Shown here: one piece after another, positions 55,017 through 63,763 of the stretch | How the letters are laid out: the number at the start of each line of letters is the position of its first letter | Numbering within the stretch: position 1 is the first letter of the stretch | NCBI GenBank assembly: GCA_018242295.1 | Contig: JAFECE010000011.1 | Span: forward strand, 620,001-684,000 | DNA: 64,000 nt | Source: Pseudomonadota bacterium | Lineage (GTDB): Bacteria; Pseudomonadota; Alphaproteobacteria; Rhizobiales; Hyphomicrobiaceae | Direction: 5' to 3' | Program-made: the position numbers and the translations under genes | Notes under the pieces: model-generated | The model's input: only the letters and a program-made list of their open reading frames with translations | Database searches by the model: none | Told to the model about the DNA's origin: nothing

Positions 55017-55106
55017 GTCATGCCGACGGAGGTCGGCACCCAGACAAGCAGCAACATAACGATTGCCGAGGGTTGACTGGATCCCGGCCTTCGCCGGGAT
55101 GACGGT
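55017..55106. repeat. MITE-like element, GTCAT...ATGAC ends
   Basis: Starts GTCATGCCGACGGAGGTCGG and ends CCTTCGCCGGGATGACGG. The end has an internal CCCGGCCTTCGCCGGG hairpin. It is one of five related elements in this window. Confidence 0.75.
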
Positions 55107-55138
55107 GTGGAGAAGCCTGTGTTCCAAGGGAGAGGACG

Positions 55139-55330
55139 TTACTCCGCTGCCTGCCCTTTTTTCTCGCGGATTTTCTGAACCGCACCGAGCCGTCGCAATC
55201 CGGCTTTCTTGCCTTCACCCCTCAAGAATCGCAGGCGCGACTTCAATCGAGCGATTTCGTCATCCAATTGAAGCGGCGAAAGGCTTTCCAATTCGTCTCG
55301 TCGATGCGGAACTCCGGAGCGCCGCCCCAT
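55139..55330 (-). CDS. Small conserved-looking protein downstream of uvrA
   Basis: 63 residues, starting six bases after the uvrA stop, with GGAG (inside the uvrA 3' end) eight bases before the ATG, so it is probably cotranscribed with uvrA. Very basic and helical: RRDELESLSPLQLDDEIARLKSRLRF, then KKAGLRRLGAVQKIREKKG. The first part has a leucine-rich helix with coiled-coil spacing. No family is recognised and no DNA-repair role is shown. Confidence 0.65.
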   Translation of the reverse strand: MGRRSGVPHRRDELESLSPLQLDDEIARLKSRLRFLRGEGKKAGLRRLGAVQKIREKKGQAAE

Positions 55331-55335
55331 CGTTT

Positions 55336-58302
55336 CTACTCCGCAGCCTGCTTCTTGTTCGCGGGCTTCGGCTTCCGCGCCAGTACCGGCTTCAGGTATT
55401 GGCCGGTGTAGCTCTCTTTCACCTTCACGACATCCTCGGGTGTTCCGGCTGCTACAATAGTGCCGCCGCCGTCGCCGCCTTCGGGGCCGAGGTCGATGAC
55501 CCAGTCGGCCGTCTTGATGACTTCGAGGTTGTGCTCGATGACGACGACGGTGTTGCCCGCGTCGGCGAGCTCGTGCAGCACCTCCAAGAGCTTCGCGACG
55601 TCGTGGAAGTGGAGGCCGGTCGTCGGCTCGTCGAGGATGTAGAGCGTGCGTCCCGTCGCGCGACGGCTCAACTCCTTCGAGAGCTTGATGCGCTGCGCCT
55701 CGCCGCCCGATAGCGTCGTCGCCTGCTGGCCGATGTGGATGTAGCCGAGGCCCACGCGCGCGAGCGTTTCGAGCTTGTCGCGTATCGATGGCACGGCCTT
55801 GAAGAACTCGGCGCCTTCCTCGACGGTCATGTCGAGCACGTCGGCGATGGACTTCTCCTTGAAGGTGACGGCGAGCGTCTCGCGATTGTAGCGCTTGCCC
55901 TTGCATTCCTCGCAGGTAACGTAGACGTCGGGCAGGAAGTGCATCTCGATCTTGATGACGCCGTCGCCCTGGCAGACTTCGCAGCGCCCGCCCTTGACGT
56001 TAAACGAGAAGCGGCCCGGCTCGTAGCCGCGCGTTTTCGCTTCGGGGAGGCCTGCGAACCATTCGCGGATGGGCGTGAAGGCGCCCGTGTAGGTCGCCGG
56101 GTTCGAGCGCGGCGTGCGGCCGATCGGGGACTGGTCGATGTCGATGATCTTGTCGAAGTGCTCGATGCCGGTGATCTTGTCGTGCTCGCCGGGGTGCTCC
56201 TTGGCGTTGTTGAGCTTCCTCGCGACGGCCTTGAAGAGCGTGTCGATCAGCAGCGTCGATTTTCCGCCGCCGGAGACGCCGGTGATGCAGGTGAAGAGGC
56301 CGACGGGGATCGAGGCCGAGACGTTCTTCAGGTTGTTCTCGCGCGCGCCGGTGACGGTGAGCATTTTCGATTTGTCGGGGGCGCGGCGGGTTTTCGGGAT
56401 CGGCACGTAGCGGACGCCGGACAGGTATTCGCCGGTGAGGCTCGCCGGACTGTCCATGATGTCCTGCGGCGTGCCTTGCGCGACGACACGGCCGCCGTGG
56501 ATGCCGGCGCCGGGGCCGACGTCGACGACGTGGTCGGCGTGCATGATGGCATCCTCGTCATGCTCGACGACGATCACGGTGTTGCCGATGTCGCGCAGGT
56601 GCTTCAGCGTGTCGAGCAGGCGGTCGTTGTCGCGCTGGTGGAGGCCGATTGACGGCTCGTCGAGGACGTAGAGCACGCCCGTCAGGCCGGAGCCGATTTG
56701 CGAGGCGAGGCGGATGCGCTGGCTTTCGCCGCCCGACAGCGTGCCGGACGCGCGCGACATCGTGAGGTAGGTGAGGCCGACGTCGTTCAGGAATTTCAGG
56801 CGGTCGCGGATTTCCTTCAGGATGCGCGTCGCGATTTCGGATTGCTGCTTGGTGAAGGTCTTCGGGATTTCGGTGAACCAGTCGTTGGCGGTCTTGATCG
56901 AGAGATCGCAGACCTCGCCAATGTGTTTGCCGCCGACCTTCACCGCGAGCGCCTGCGGCTTCAGGCGGTAGCCGCCGCAGCCTTCGCACGGGTGCGCTGC
57001 CTGATAGCGGGAAAGCTCCTCGCGGACCCAGTCGCTATCGGTTTCCTTGAAGCGGCGGGCGATGTTGCCGATGACGCCTTCGAACGGCTTCTCGGTCGAA
57101 TAATTGCGGTTGCCGTCCCAGTAGGTGAAGGTCACCTCTTCGTCGCCGGAGCCGAAGAGGATCGCGAGCTGCACGTGCTTCGGCAGGCGCTCCCACGGCG
57201 TCTTCATCGAAATCTTGTAGTGCTTCGCGAGGCTTTCGAGCGTCTGCTCGTAATAGGGAGACGAGACGCCGGTTTTCGCCCACGGATAGATCGCGCCCTT
57301 CTCGAGGGAGAGCGCGCCGTCGGGCACGACGAGGTCGGGTTCGAAGCGAAGCTCGGAGCCGAGGCCGTCGCAGACGGGGCAGGCGCCGGCGGGGGCGTTG
57401 AACGAAAAGAGCCGCGGCTCGATCTCGTCGATGGTGAAGCCGGAAACGGGGCAGGCGAAACGGGACGAGAAGAGGATGCGCTCGTGCGTGTCGTTCTTCG
57501 ACTTGTTCGCGCCTTCCGTTTCGGCTTTCGACAGCGGCTTGTCGACGTATTCGGCAATGGCGAGGCCGTCAGACAATTTCAGCGACTGCTCGAAAGAGTC
57601 GGCGAGGCGCGTGCCGAGGTCTTTCTTGACGACGATGCGGTCAACGACGACGTCGATGTCGTGCTTGAATTTCTTGTCGAGCTTAGGGGCGTCGCCGATG
57701 TCGTAGACGGTGCCGTTGATCTTGACGCGCTGGTAGCCCTTCTTCTGCCACTCGGCGATTTCCTTTTTATATTCGCCTTTGCGGCCGCGCACGACCGGCG
57801 CGAGGATCAGAAGCCGCGTGCCCTCGGGCAGCGCTAGCACGCGATCGACCATCTGCGCGACGGTCTGGCTTTCGATCGGAAGGCCGGTCGCCGGGGAGTA
57901 GGGAACGCCGACGCGGGCGAACAGCAGGCGAAGGTAGTCATAGATCTCCGTCACCGTGCCGACGGTCGAGCGGGGATTTTTCGAGGTGGTTTTCTGTTCG
58001 ATAGAGATGGCGGGTGACAGGCCGTCGATATGATCGACGTCCGGCTTCTGCATCATCTCGAGGAACTGGCGGGCGTAGGCCGACAGGCTTTCGACGTAGC
58101 GGCGCTGGCCCTCGGCATAGATCGTATCGAAGGCGAGGGACGATTTTCCCGATCCCGACAGGCCCGTGAACACGACGAGGGCGTCGCGCGGGATTTCGAG
58201 ATCGACGTTTTTCAAATTGTGTTCACGCGCCCCGCGCACGTGAATGGTCTTCATCAGTTCGGAGGCGGCGCGGGTGGATAGTTTTTTTATCTGTTTGCTC
58301 AT
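55336..58302 (-). CDS. uvrA: UvrABC excinuclease subunit A
   Basis: Damage-recognition ATPase of nucleotide excision repair, 988 residues. The first ABC ATPase has Walker [17 protein letters not shown] and signature [19 protein letters not shown]; the second has [16 protein letters not shown] and [15 protein letters not shown]. Two zinc modules are [11 protein letters not shown] and [10 protein letters not shown]...VTCEEC. The start is uncertain: the ATG at 58302 was used, and an ATG 16 codons later ([13 protein letters not shown]) is nearer to the usual UvrA start. Neither has a clear ribosome site. No LexA box was found before it. Confidence 0.97.
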   Translation of the reverse strand: MSKQIKKLSTRAASELMKTIHVRGAREHNLKNVDLEIPRDALVVFTGLSGSGKSSLAFDTIYAEGQRRYVESLSAYARQFLEMMQKPDVDHIDGLSPAISIEQKTTSKNPRSTVGTVTEIYDYLRLLFARVGVPYSPATGLPIESQTVAQMVDRVLALPEGTRLLILAPVVRGRKGEYKKEIAEWQKKGYQRVKINGTVYDIGDAPKLDKKFKHDIDVVVDRIVVKKDLGTRLADSFEQSLKLSDGLAIAEYVDKPLSKAETEGANKSKNDTHERILFSSRFACPVSGFTIDEIEPRLFSFNAPAGACPVCDGLGSELRFEPDLVVPDGALSLEKGAIYPWAKTGVSSPYYEQTLESLAKHYKISMKTPWERLPKHVQLAILFGSGDEEVTFTYWDGNRNYSTEKPFEGVIGNIARRFKETDSDWVREELSRYQAAHPCEGCGGYRLKPQALAVKVGGKHIGEVCDLSIKTANDWFTEIPKTFTKQQSEIATRILKEIRDRLKFLNDVGLTYLTMSRASGTLSGGESQRIRLASQIGSGLTGVLYVLDEPSIGLHQRDNDRLLDTLKHLRDIGNTVIVVEHDEDAIMHADHVVDVGPGAGIHGGRVVAQGTPQDIMDSPASLTGEYLSGVRYVPIPKTRRAPDKSKMLTVTGARENNLKNVSASIPVGLFTCITGVSGGGKSTLLIDTLFKAVARKLNNAKEHPGEHDKITGIEHFDKIIDIDQSPIGRTPRSNPATYTGAFTPIREWFAGLPEAKTRGYEPGRFSFNVKGGRCEVCQGDGVIKIEMHFLPDVYVTCEECKGKRYNRETLAVTFKEKSIADVLDMTVEEGAEFFKAVPSIRDKLETLARVGLGYIHIGQQATTLSGGEAQRIKLSKELSRRATGRTLYILDEPTTGLHFHDVAKLLEVLHELADAGNTVVVIEHNLEVIKTADWVIDLGPEGGDGGGTIVAAGTPEDVVKVKESYTGQYLKPVLARKPKPANKKQAAE

Positions 58303-58384
58303 GTTTGCTAACTAGCCCGCCAGACCTCGAAGCAGCAACGTGGCGGATGGCCAAACTCCCCACCGAATGGTGGATCGACAGTCG

Positions 58385-58403
58385 ATGTTAATAGGATTAA
58401 CAT
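58385..58403. promoter_or_regulatory. Perfect palindrome between uvrA and the DUF2269 gene
   Basis: ATGTTAAT-AGG-ATTAACAT: eight-base arms with a three-base centre, 37 bp before the DUF2269 ATG and 82 bp from the uvrA start. It could bind a dimeric regulator; none is known from the sequence. Confidence 0.5.
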
Positions 58404-58439
58404 TGCGTGCTTGGGTCGGACAATTGGGACGGTGCACTT

Positions 58440-58907
58440 ATGCTGACCTACGCAACTTTCAAGATATTGCATGTTTTCGGCGTGGTGCTTTTCCTCGGAA
58501 ACATCATCGTGACGGGCGTCTGGAAATACCGTGCCGATGTGACGGGCCGCCCAGAGGTCATCGCGTTCGCACAGCGCCTGGTCACCCTGACCGATTGGGT
58601 CTTCACATTCGGCGGCGTCGTTCTGATCCTGATCGGTGGTTTTGGCATGGTTCAGGTGGCCGGGCTCGACATTGCCCAGACGCCGTGGATTCGGCACGGC
58701 CTGATATTCTTCGGGCTTTCCGGAATTATCTGGGCTCTGATCCTGATACCGGTCCAGATCATGCAGGCCCGGTTGGCGCGCGGCTTCGAGGCGGGTGGCG
58801 CCATTCCCGACCGGTACTGGCGCCTCAACCGGCAATGGTACATCTGGGGCTCTATCGCGACCGTGCTGCCACTCCTCAACATCTACGTGATGGTTCAGAA
58901 GGTCTAA
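58440..58907 (+). CDS. DUF2269-family membrane protein
   Basis: 155 residues with four hydrophobic segments. TYATFKILHVFGVVLFLGNIIVTGVWK, FAQRLVTLTDWVFTFGGVVLILIGG and ALILIPVQIMQARLARGF match the DUF2269 pattern (predicted integral membrane protein, role unknown). His in KILHVFG and Trp residues suggest possible haem or quinone contacts, but this is a guess. It is divergent from uvrA. Confidence 0.82.
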   Translation: MLTYATFKILHVFGVVLFLGNIIVTGVWKYRADVTGRPEVIAFAQRLVTLTDWVFTFGGVVLILIGGFGMVQVAGLDIAQTPWIRHGLIFFGLSGIIWALILIPVQIMQARLARGFEAGGAIPDRYWRLNRQWYIWGSIATVLPLLNIYVMVQKV

Positions 58908-58916
58908 GGGCCGAAC

Positions 58917-58999
58917 GTCATGCCTGCGTAGGCCCGCACCCAGACAGGGGCAATATTCTGGGGCGGATTGACTTGATTCCAGCCTCCGCCGGGATGGCG
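58917..58999. repeat. MITE-like element, diverged copy
   Basis: Starts GTCATGCCTGCGTAGGCCCG and ends TCCGCCGGGATGGCG. Its right end has ATGGC instead of ATGAC, so it is a diverged member of the family at 55017. Confidence 0.65.
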
Positions 59000-59130
59000 T
59001 TTTGAACAAGCGAAACGTGGTTCATCGGTGGCCGTTCACGGGAGTGTCAGGTAGCCGTCAGCATTCAGCCTTGACGCCATTGTAAGGCTCGCCGAAATCA
59101 AGTGCGCGTCGCTATCGGGAGGGCACATCA

Positions 59131-59748
59131 ATGAGCGAAGCTCCATCTCTGCTGAATATTGCGCATCCCGCGCATCCCCTGAGCCGGGGCCTTTCGGTCA
59201 TCAAGCTGCTGGTGCTTGCGGTTTCGGTTGCGGCTGCTGTTCCGACAGCGCGCAATCTCTATTTCTCCTGGAAGAACGACGTGCCGTTCGATCAGGTCGA
59301 TCACCGGCTGGCGCAAGCCAAGCTGCTGGAGAAGAATTTCGACTGCAAGATCGATTACCGGTCGCTTGCAACGCAAGGGAATGCCCGCGTCGATGTCGGT
59401 TCGTGTTCGAAGACCGGCGACATCTCGATCCGGGTAAAGAGCCCTGGCGGGCAAGTGAACTACGAGTGGATCGCGTTCGAGCAGTTGCCGCGGCCGGCTT
59501 CGAAATCGGGAAGCCTTGTCGATCTTTTGATATCGCGCGCGTTTGCCGATGAAGGGAAGCCGCCCGTCGATCAGCCGTTCGAGGTCGCGCAAGATGCTGC
59601 CGTGCTTTGCCAGAGCAAGGCGGGCGAAAACATTGTCCGCGTGATTCAGTCGGGCGGGCAATGCGTGAAGGAAACCGTTTCGATTTTCCGTGGCTCGGTT
59701 GAAAAGAGCGAGCCGGTGCCTTGCGATAAGGCGTGTCCGATACGGTAG
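59131..59748 (+). CDS. Membrane-anchored protein of unknown function
   Basis: 205 residues, ATG at 59131 with GGGAGGG upstream. One hydrophobic segment (VIKLLVLAVSVAAAVPTA, about 23-40) anchors it or serves as an uncleaved signal. The remaining ~160 residues are periplasmic by inference, with several Cys (FDCKIDY, GSCSKTG, VLCQSKAG, GGQCVKE, VPCDKACPIR) that could form disulfides. No family is recognised. Confidence 0.7.
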   Translation: MSEAPSLLNIAHPAHPLSRGLSVIKLLVLAVSVAAAVPTARNLYFSWKNDVPFDQVDHRLAQAKLLEKNFDCKIDYRSLATQGNARVDVGSCSKTGDISIRVKSPGGQVNYEWIAFEQLPRPASKSGSLVDLLISRAFADEGKPPVDQPFEVAQDAAVLCQSKAGENIVRVIQSGGQCVKETVSIFRGSVEKSEPVPCDKACPIR

Positions 59749-59772
59749 GGGACGCTGGTCGTCCCATCTACC

Positions 59773-59900
59773 GTCATGCCGACGGAGGTCGGCACCCAGT
59801 CAAGCTTCAGCAAGGCGGTGGCAGCGGATCGCTCTCAGCGGACAGCAGGGGAGAATGCGCTGACCGTTGCCTGGATCCCGGCCTTCGCCGGGATGACGGT
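59773..59900. repeat. MITE-like element, long form
   Basis: Starts GTCATGCCGACGGAGGTCGG (same start as 55017) and ends CCTTCGCCGGGATGACGGT. The middle is longer than in the other copies. Confidence 0.75.
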
Positions 59901-59929
59901 GGGATAGAGGTTGTCGTGCCGCTAACTTC

Positions 59930-60073
59930 GTCATCCTCGGCCGAGCGCGGCAAAGCCGCGTCGAGGGCCGGGTAACCAGCGTTAGACTTGTCGAAGACGC
60001 AATATCGTGCCTTCGGCACTTCTTACGCTGGATCCCCGAGCGGCCTCGCGATGCTCGTCCGTTCGAGGATGAC
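59930..60073. repeat. Second repeat type with perfect GTCATCCTCG terminal inverted repeats
   Basis: 144 bp bounded by GTCATCCTCG (59930-59939) and its exact reverse complement CGAGGATGAC (60064-60073). The interior has further short inverted repeats (GCGCGGCAAAGCCGCG; GTGCCTTCGGCAC). It has no open frame and looks like a small non-autonomous element. Confidence 0.75.
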
Positions 60074-60110
60074 TTTGGTGGTGGATCCCGGCTCTCCGTC
60101 TACAGCGGAC

Positions 60111-60196
60111 GTCATCCCCGCGCAGGCGGGGATCTGTCCAAGTATCCGTTCATCGCAAGTATTCGGCCTGGATGGATCCCGGCCTTCGCCGGATGA
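60111..60196. repeat. MITE-like element, short form
   Basis: Starts GTCATCCCCGCGCAGGCGGGG and ends GGCCTTCGCCGGATGAC. One G is missing in the right end compared with the copy at 63631. Confidence 0.72.
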
Positions 60197-60264
60197 CGGA
60201 ACGGGTGGGCGCTGAAGCTTCGCCGGGGTGAGTAGTTTCAACAGGCCCCTCGTCCTTTTGCACG

Positions 60265-60657
60265 TCACCATTCGTCTTTTTGCGGCAAGCCGTCGGTGAT
60301 GTCGTAGTAGTCGGATTTCGAGGCGACGTAGATGTGCTCGGCTATTCTGACGCCGACCGGCTTATCGATCGTGCCAGCGGTGATGTAGATGTCAGGGCTG
60401 CCGGTCTGCTTCCAAAAGAGATTGCTTCCGCAGCGCGAGCAGAAGCCGCGGTTGACTGTTTCGGAGGATTGAAACCAACGCAGCGTTTCGTCCGACACCA
60501 TGGTCAGGCTCGCGGCAGCGGTGCTCGACATCGTCGCGAAATTGCCGCTGGTTTTGGCGCATTGCGAACAGTGGCATGCCAGAATGGGATTGAGAGTGCC
60601 GACGATTTCGAAGCGCACGCCCTGGCAAAGGCAGCTGCCGGATTTTTTTGCTGTCAT
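60265..60657 (-). CDS. GFA-family protein (glutathione-dependent formaldehyde-activating-like)
   Basis: 130 residues from the ATG at 60657. Zinc-ligand cysteines follow the GFA pattern: SCLCQGVRFEI, ACHCSQCAKTSG and RGFCSRCGSNLFWK. Later SPDIYITAGTIDKPVGV and HIYVASKSDYYDITDGLPQ complete the fold. Named after the formaldehyde-glutathione enzyme Gfa, but most members have no proven activity. Confidence 0.92.
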   Translation of the reverse strand: MTAKKSGSCLCQGVRFEIVGTLNPILACHCSQCAKTSGNFATMSSTAAASLTMVSDETLRWFQSSETVNRGFCSRCGSNLFWKQTGSPDIYITAGTIDKPVGVRIAEHIYVASKSDYYDITDGLPQKDEW

Positions 60658-61090
60658 CAATATCGTCTTTCGCTTCTGGTATTTTTGGCGCATCCGCGCA
60701 GGCGCTCATAGCAGACGAAACACACGCGGGTGATAATGTGATCGATTTCACCATTGTGACGGGTTGACGACGCGTGAATTGAGGCACACATTTCTATTGT
60801 GACGGTGCTGCTCTCGTTGACGGTTCCGGTAAATGCGTCTCGGTCGATGGGCCGATGAGCTGCGGATTGGAAAGCGAGCCACGTCCGTTCATGAGCGCGT
60901 AAGGGCCGTGAGCTGGCATGGGAGGCGGCAGGCGTGACGGAGCAACCGAGCATAGGAGATGAGATGACTCCGCCGGGTTATCATTGAGACCTCGGGACTG
61001 GTTCGCGAGGTCAGCAGCCTGGATGAGCGCTCTCGAGAATTGGCCGCGCTCAAATCAGCTGTCCCACCCACAATCTGAATTCTTTAGTAA

Positions 61091-61195
61091 GGGCGGTAGT
61101 GATACCGCACCCGCAATGAAGGTCCGGTTATAATCCGGGCAATCCATCGAAGGTCAGAACCCCGCGCGCGATCCGAGGATCCGGCGGGGTTTTTC
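61091..61195 (+). ncRNA. Candidate small RNA ending in an intrinsic terminator
   Basis: Three consecutive foldable segments: GCGGTA-GTGA-TACCGC (61093-61108), CCGG-TTATAAT-CCGG (about 61124-61138), and the terminator at 61158-61194. No plus-strand gene lies upstream within 1.3 kb, the next gene is on the minus strand, and so the terminator has no protein gene to serve. The 5' end and promoter are not defined. No Rfam family was recognised by eye. Confidence 0.4.
61158..61194 (+). terminator. Intrinsic terminator without an upstream gene
   Basis: AACCCCGC (61158-61165) and GCGGGGTT (61184-61191) with an inner GATCC/GGATC pair, followed by TTTTTC on the plus strand. Confidence 0.75.
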
Positions 61196-61220
61196 TTGCG
61201 GGGGCATTGCCAACCGATGA

Positions 61221-62075
61221 TCACGAAATTGCAAAGCGGTCCGCATTTTCCCGGATGAATTTGGGAAGGTGGGCGATGTCGACGGTCGTCGTCGTCTCGG
61301 ACAAACGGCGCTCGAACGCGTCTTCGAATTTAAAATCTTCCCAGCGTGTGCGTTCCTGATGTGAGTATGCGCGTATCTTGTTGCGATACTTGGTCCAGTC
61401 GCCGATTGACGTCATGTGCCAGCCACTGTCGGAGACGACGAAAATCCCGTTCAACACGCCGCGCAGTATGAAGTTCTGATATCTCGTGTAGAGGCGACCG
61501 ATGATGGTATCGCCCAAATGGGCGGACGCGCGCCTCTTCGTCAATCGCAAGTGTTGTGCGCCGGGAAAATCCGAGAATTCGATCATTCGCGGGCCTTTTT
61601 CCCAAATGGTGCCCGTGATGCGGCGGTTGACGGAGCCGGTGTAGACCGGCATCTCGAAGATCGTCAGGTCGTGAGGGCGCCTGTTCGCAATCGCTTCGCG
61701 CAGCTTCTTCGCCGATATGATTTCGTCGACATCGCCGACGATGATGAGATCGTCCGGCGATGCCTCGGTGAGGCCGCGTGAAATTTGTTCTCTTTGGAAA
61801 TGTTCTCGGGCCCAAGTTGTGTTCCCAGGGCGGGTGGTGAGGCGGTGCCTCAGGTCGTCTTCCGGGAATTCGATGCCGACGTAGATGATCTTATCGGCGT
61901 AGCGGCTGAAGGCATTTCTGTTTTCTGCGAAATAGAATGGTTTCGGATTGCCGCTGAAGGTCAGGTTGGCTTCGACAATGACGAAGCGATCAACGATCTC
62001 GTAAAGTTCGTGAAGCCTGACTTCGAGAAGATCGAGTTCATTATAGAAGGTGAAACAATCATAAAGCACTGCCAA
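61221..62075 (-). CDS. Glycosyltransferase family 17 protein
   Basis: 284 residues. The start LYDCFTFYNELDLLEVRLHELYEIVDRFVIVEA matches GT17 (beta-1,4-mannosyl-glycoprotein N-acetylglucosaminyltransferase-like). The central DDLIIVGDVDEIIS holds the DxD-like metal site. WHMTSIGDWTKYRNKIRAYSHQE is a typical later block. The protein has no signal peptide. In bacteria these are found in surface-polysaccharide loci; none is recognisable nearby, so acceptor and sugar are unknown. Confidence 0.9.
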   Translation of the reverse strand: MAVLYDCFTFYNELDLLEVRLHELYEIVDRFVIVEANLTFSGNPKPFYFAENRNAFSRYADKIIYVGIEFPEDDLRHRLTTRPGNTTWAREHFQREQISRGLTEASPDDLIIVGDVDEIISAKKLREAIANRRPHDLTIFEMPVYTGSVNRRITGTIWEKGPRMIEFSDFPGAQHLRLTKRRASAHLGDTIIGRLYTRYQNFILRGVLNGIFVVSDSGWHMTSIGDWTKYRNKIRAYSHQERTRWEDFKFEDAFERRLSETTTTVDIAHLPKFIRENADRFAIS

Positions 62076-62178
62076 CTTCCCCCGATAGTGCTCACCATGA
62101 ATATAGTGGGCGGGGGATTATCATTGAGGCGCGCGCGCATCAATGGCGCGAGAAAGACAATCGCTATTCCTGCAACGG

Positions 62179-62547
62179 TCAGTCTTTGTGATTGGTGATG
62201 GCGGCGAACGTCTTGTCGTTCTGGCAGCGGCGTTCGTGCATCAGGAAATCATAATAGCCGCAGCGGCCGTGGCCGGGGTAATCGCGGCAGGCGGCAGGGC
62301 GCGCCTTGTAGATCGTGCAGCGGCGTTCCTTAGTGTCGAAGAACTGGCAGATGCGGCCGTAGATTTTATCGCCCTTGCGGCGCATCAAATATTTGTGGCC
62401 GTGGCCTTCGCGCGTGAAGCGCCGCTTCGCCGTTTCGTATTTCAGCGTGAAATGCTTGGCGAGGCGTTCGACGTCGCGCTTATTCAGCGCGATTACGGGA
62501 TACGAACAGCAGTATCCCGGACAGTTGAGACAATTGTAGTGAGCCAT
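62179..62547 (-). CDS. YkgJ-family cysteine cluster protein
   Basis: 122 residues with eight or more cysteines in the YkgJ pattern: NCLNCPGYCCSYPVIAL at the start, GRICQFFDTKERRCTIYKARPAACRDYPG in the middle and a late RCGYYDFLMHERRC. This is thought to bind zinc or an iron-sulfur cluster. Function is unknown. Confidence 0.92.
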   Translation of the reverse strand: MAHYNCLNCPGYCCSYPVIALNKRDVERLAKHFTLKYETAKRRFTREGHGHKYLMRRKGDKIYGRICQFFDTKERRCTIYKARPAACRDYPGHGRCGYYDFLMHERRCQNDKTFAAITNHKD

Positions 62548-62998
62548 CTGCGGGGTAGTGCTCCGTGGGCGCGGGCTCGCGCTATGATCTACACCGGCCT
62601 AGACGATGCTGACCGTCAGTCAAGTCGGCATTCCTCGCGCCGCAACACTATTCGGGAACTCCGAGCGCGGGTGAGGATTTGCAGTGCCACTCTTGAGACT
62701 TCACGCGAAGCCTCTTGCGCGGGTAGGGCTGGTTCCTATATAGAACAATTAGAGAACAAACCGCTGTTTCTCGCGTGCCGGAAGTTCAGACGCTAAGGCC
62801 GTGGACAACAGTAAATGATTGGAAGAACGCCGGTCGACGAGCCTTTATTGTCCGCTCCGAGATTCCGCTTTGCAAAGCGGCGTGTCGATGCAACTCAATT
62901 GGTGCCGGCGTGTAGGAACTCCGTCGGCGCTGTGGTCCGGCGGCCATCGTATTTTGCGATCCGGCGGCCAATCGCATTTCATTTAAGGAGACGAACGA
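62548..62998. other. Intergenic stretch before ssb with a LexA-type box
   Basis: About 450 bp without a convincing gene; short open frames have no ribosome sites. It holds the SOS box (62732-62757), about 240 bp before the ssb start, and presumably the promoters of ssb and the divergent YkgJ gene. Confidence 0.6.
62732..62757. promoter_or_regulatory. LexA (SOS) box, triple spaced
   Basis: GTTC-CTATATA-GAAC (62732-62746) followed by GAAC-AATTAGA-GAAC (62743-62757); the latter is the alphaproteobacterial SOS box GTTC-N7-GTTC on the minus strand. All spacers are seven bases. It lies between ykgJ and ssb, about 185 bp from the ykgJ start. Confidence 0.65.
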
Positions 62999-63520
62999 AT
63001 GGCAGGGTCGGTCAATAAGGTCATTCTGGTTGGCAATGTCGGCAAGGACCCTGAAATCCGCCGCACGCAGGACGGCCGTCCGATCGCCAACCTCAGCATC
63101 GCGACGAGCGAGACGTGGCGCGACAAGGCGACGGGCGAGCGCAAGGAAAAGACCGAGTGGCATCGCGTCGTCGTCTTCAGCGAGCCGCTGTGCAAGGTCA
63201 TCGAACAGTACGTGAAGAAGGGCGCCAAGCTTTACATCGAAGGCGCGCTGCAGACACGCAAGTGGACGGATCAGAGCGGCGTCGAGAAGTATTCGACCGA
63301 GGTCGTCATTCAGGGCTTCAACGGCGCGCTGACGATGCTTGATGGCGCAGGCGGCGGACGCGGCGCATCTGTCGGGATGCAGGAGAGCGGTGCGGATTAC
63401 GGTTCGGACGGCGGCTTCGGTTCTTCCAGCTCTGGTGGTGGCGAGACTCGTCGCGTCGCCAAGACCGGCGGTCCGAAGGGCGGCTTCGACAAGGCTATCG
63501 ACGACGAAATTCCGTTTTAA
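62999..63520 (+). CDS. ssb: Single-stranded DNA-binding protein
   Basis: Coats single-stranded DNA in replication and repair. 173 residues, ATG at 62999 with AAGGAG upstream. The N-terminal OB fold (1-110) begins [18 protein letters not shown] and includes [16 protein letters not shown] and [19 protein letters not shown] Gly/Ser-rich tail follows, and the C-terminal tip is DDEIPF, which binds partner proteins. It lies near uvrA, as often in alphaproteobacteria. Confidence 0.97.
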   Translation: MAGSVNKVILVGNVGKDPEIRRTQDGRPIANLSIATSETWRDKATGERKEKTEWHRVVVFSEPLCKVIEQYVKKGAKLYIEGALQTRKWTDQSGVEKYSTEVVIQGFNGALTMLDGAGGGRGASVGMQESGADYGSDGGFGSSSSGGGETRRVAKTGGPKGGFDKAIDDEIPF

Positions 63521-63630
63521 GTTTGCGCTTGGCGACTCCCCTCCGTGGAGCCGGCCGCCAAGCGCGGAAGTGGTTCACGAGCCGGTAGATGCGAGCACAG
63601 GCAGGATTTAAAGCTAAACTCGTTTCGGTC

Positions 63631-63713
63631 GTCATCCCCGCGCAGGCGGGGATCCGTCCAAGCCCAAGCGTGCCCCAAGCCTGGATGGATCCCGGCCTTC
63701 GCCGGGATGACGG
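63631..63713. repeat. MITE-like element, canonical copy
   Basis: Starts GTCATCCCCGCGCAGGCGGGG and ends CCTTCGCCGGGATGACGG. The terminal inverted repeat is GTCATCCC. It lies between ssb and the convergent transporter gene. Confidence 0.77.
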
Positions 63714-63763
63714 TTCATGTGGATAGAGGGACAGTCGTTGGTGGTATCGCAAGGTTCTGCGTA

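Larger units (their letters stand above)
54648..55138. other. Intergenic stretch with GC hairpin repeats
   Basis: About 490 bp without a convincing gene. It marks the end of the AT-richer islet. The 3' part is made of short repeats: hairpins at 54920-54940 and 54963-54988 and a GTCAT...ATGAC element at 55017-55106. Confidence 0.65.
59749..60264. other. Intergenic stretch filled by three MITE-like repeats
   Basis: About 515 bp holding three elements in a row (59773-59900, 59930-60073, 60111-60196) and nothing recognisable as a gene. All share GTCAT and ATGAC ends. Confidence 0.75.
60658..61220. other. Intergenic stretch with a possible sRNA
   Basis: About 560 bp. A run of three hairpins ending in a plus-strand terminator lies at 61091-61195, described separately. 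A short open frame before it (about 60975-61078, no Met start) ends in LAALKSAVPPTI and may be a gene remnant. Confidence 0.55.

Noticed and set aside
56698..57837. 379-codon frame opposite uvrA
   Set aside because: It is a shadow of uvrA; repeated Ala/Asp/Val/Gly strings with no domain.
60975..61078. Short frame ending LAALKSAVPPTI before the candidate sRNA
   Set aside because: No Met or ribosome site; probably a gene remnant or chance frame, so it was noted only in the gap entry.
54900..63713. CRISPR array among the repeats
   Set aside because: The repeats are irregularly spaced, differ in length and have hairpin ends, with no regular spacers and no cas genes.
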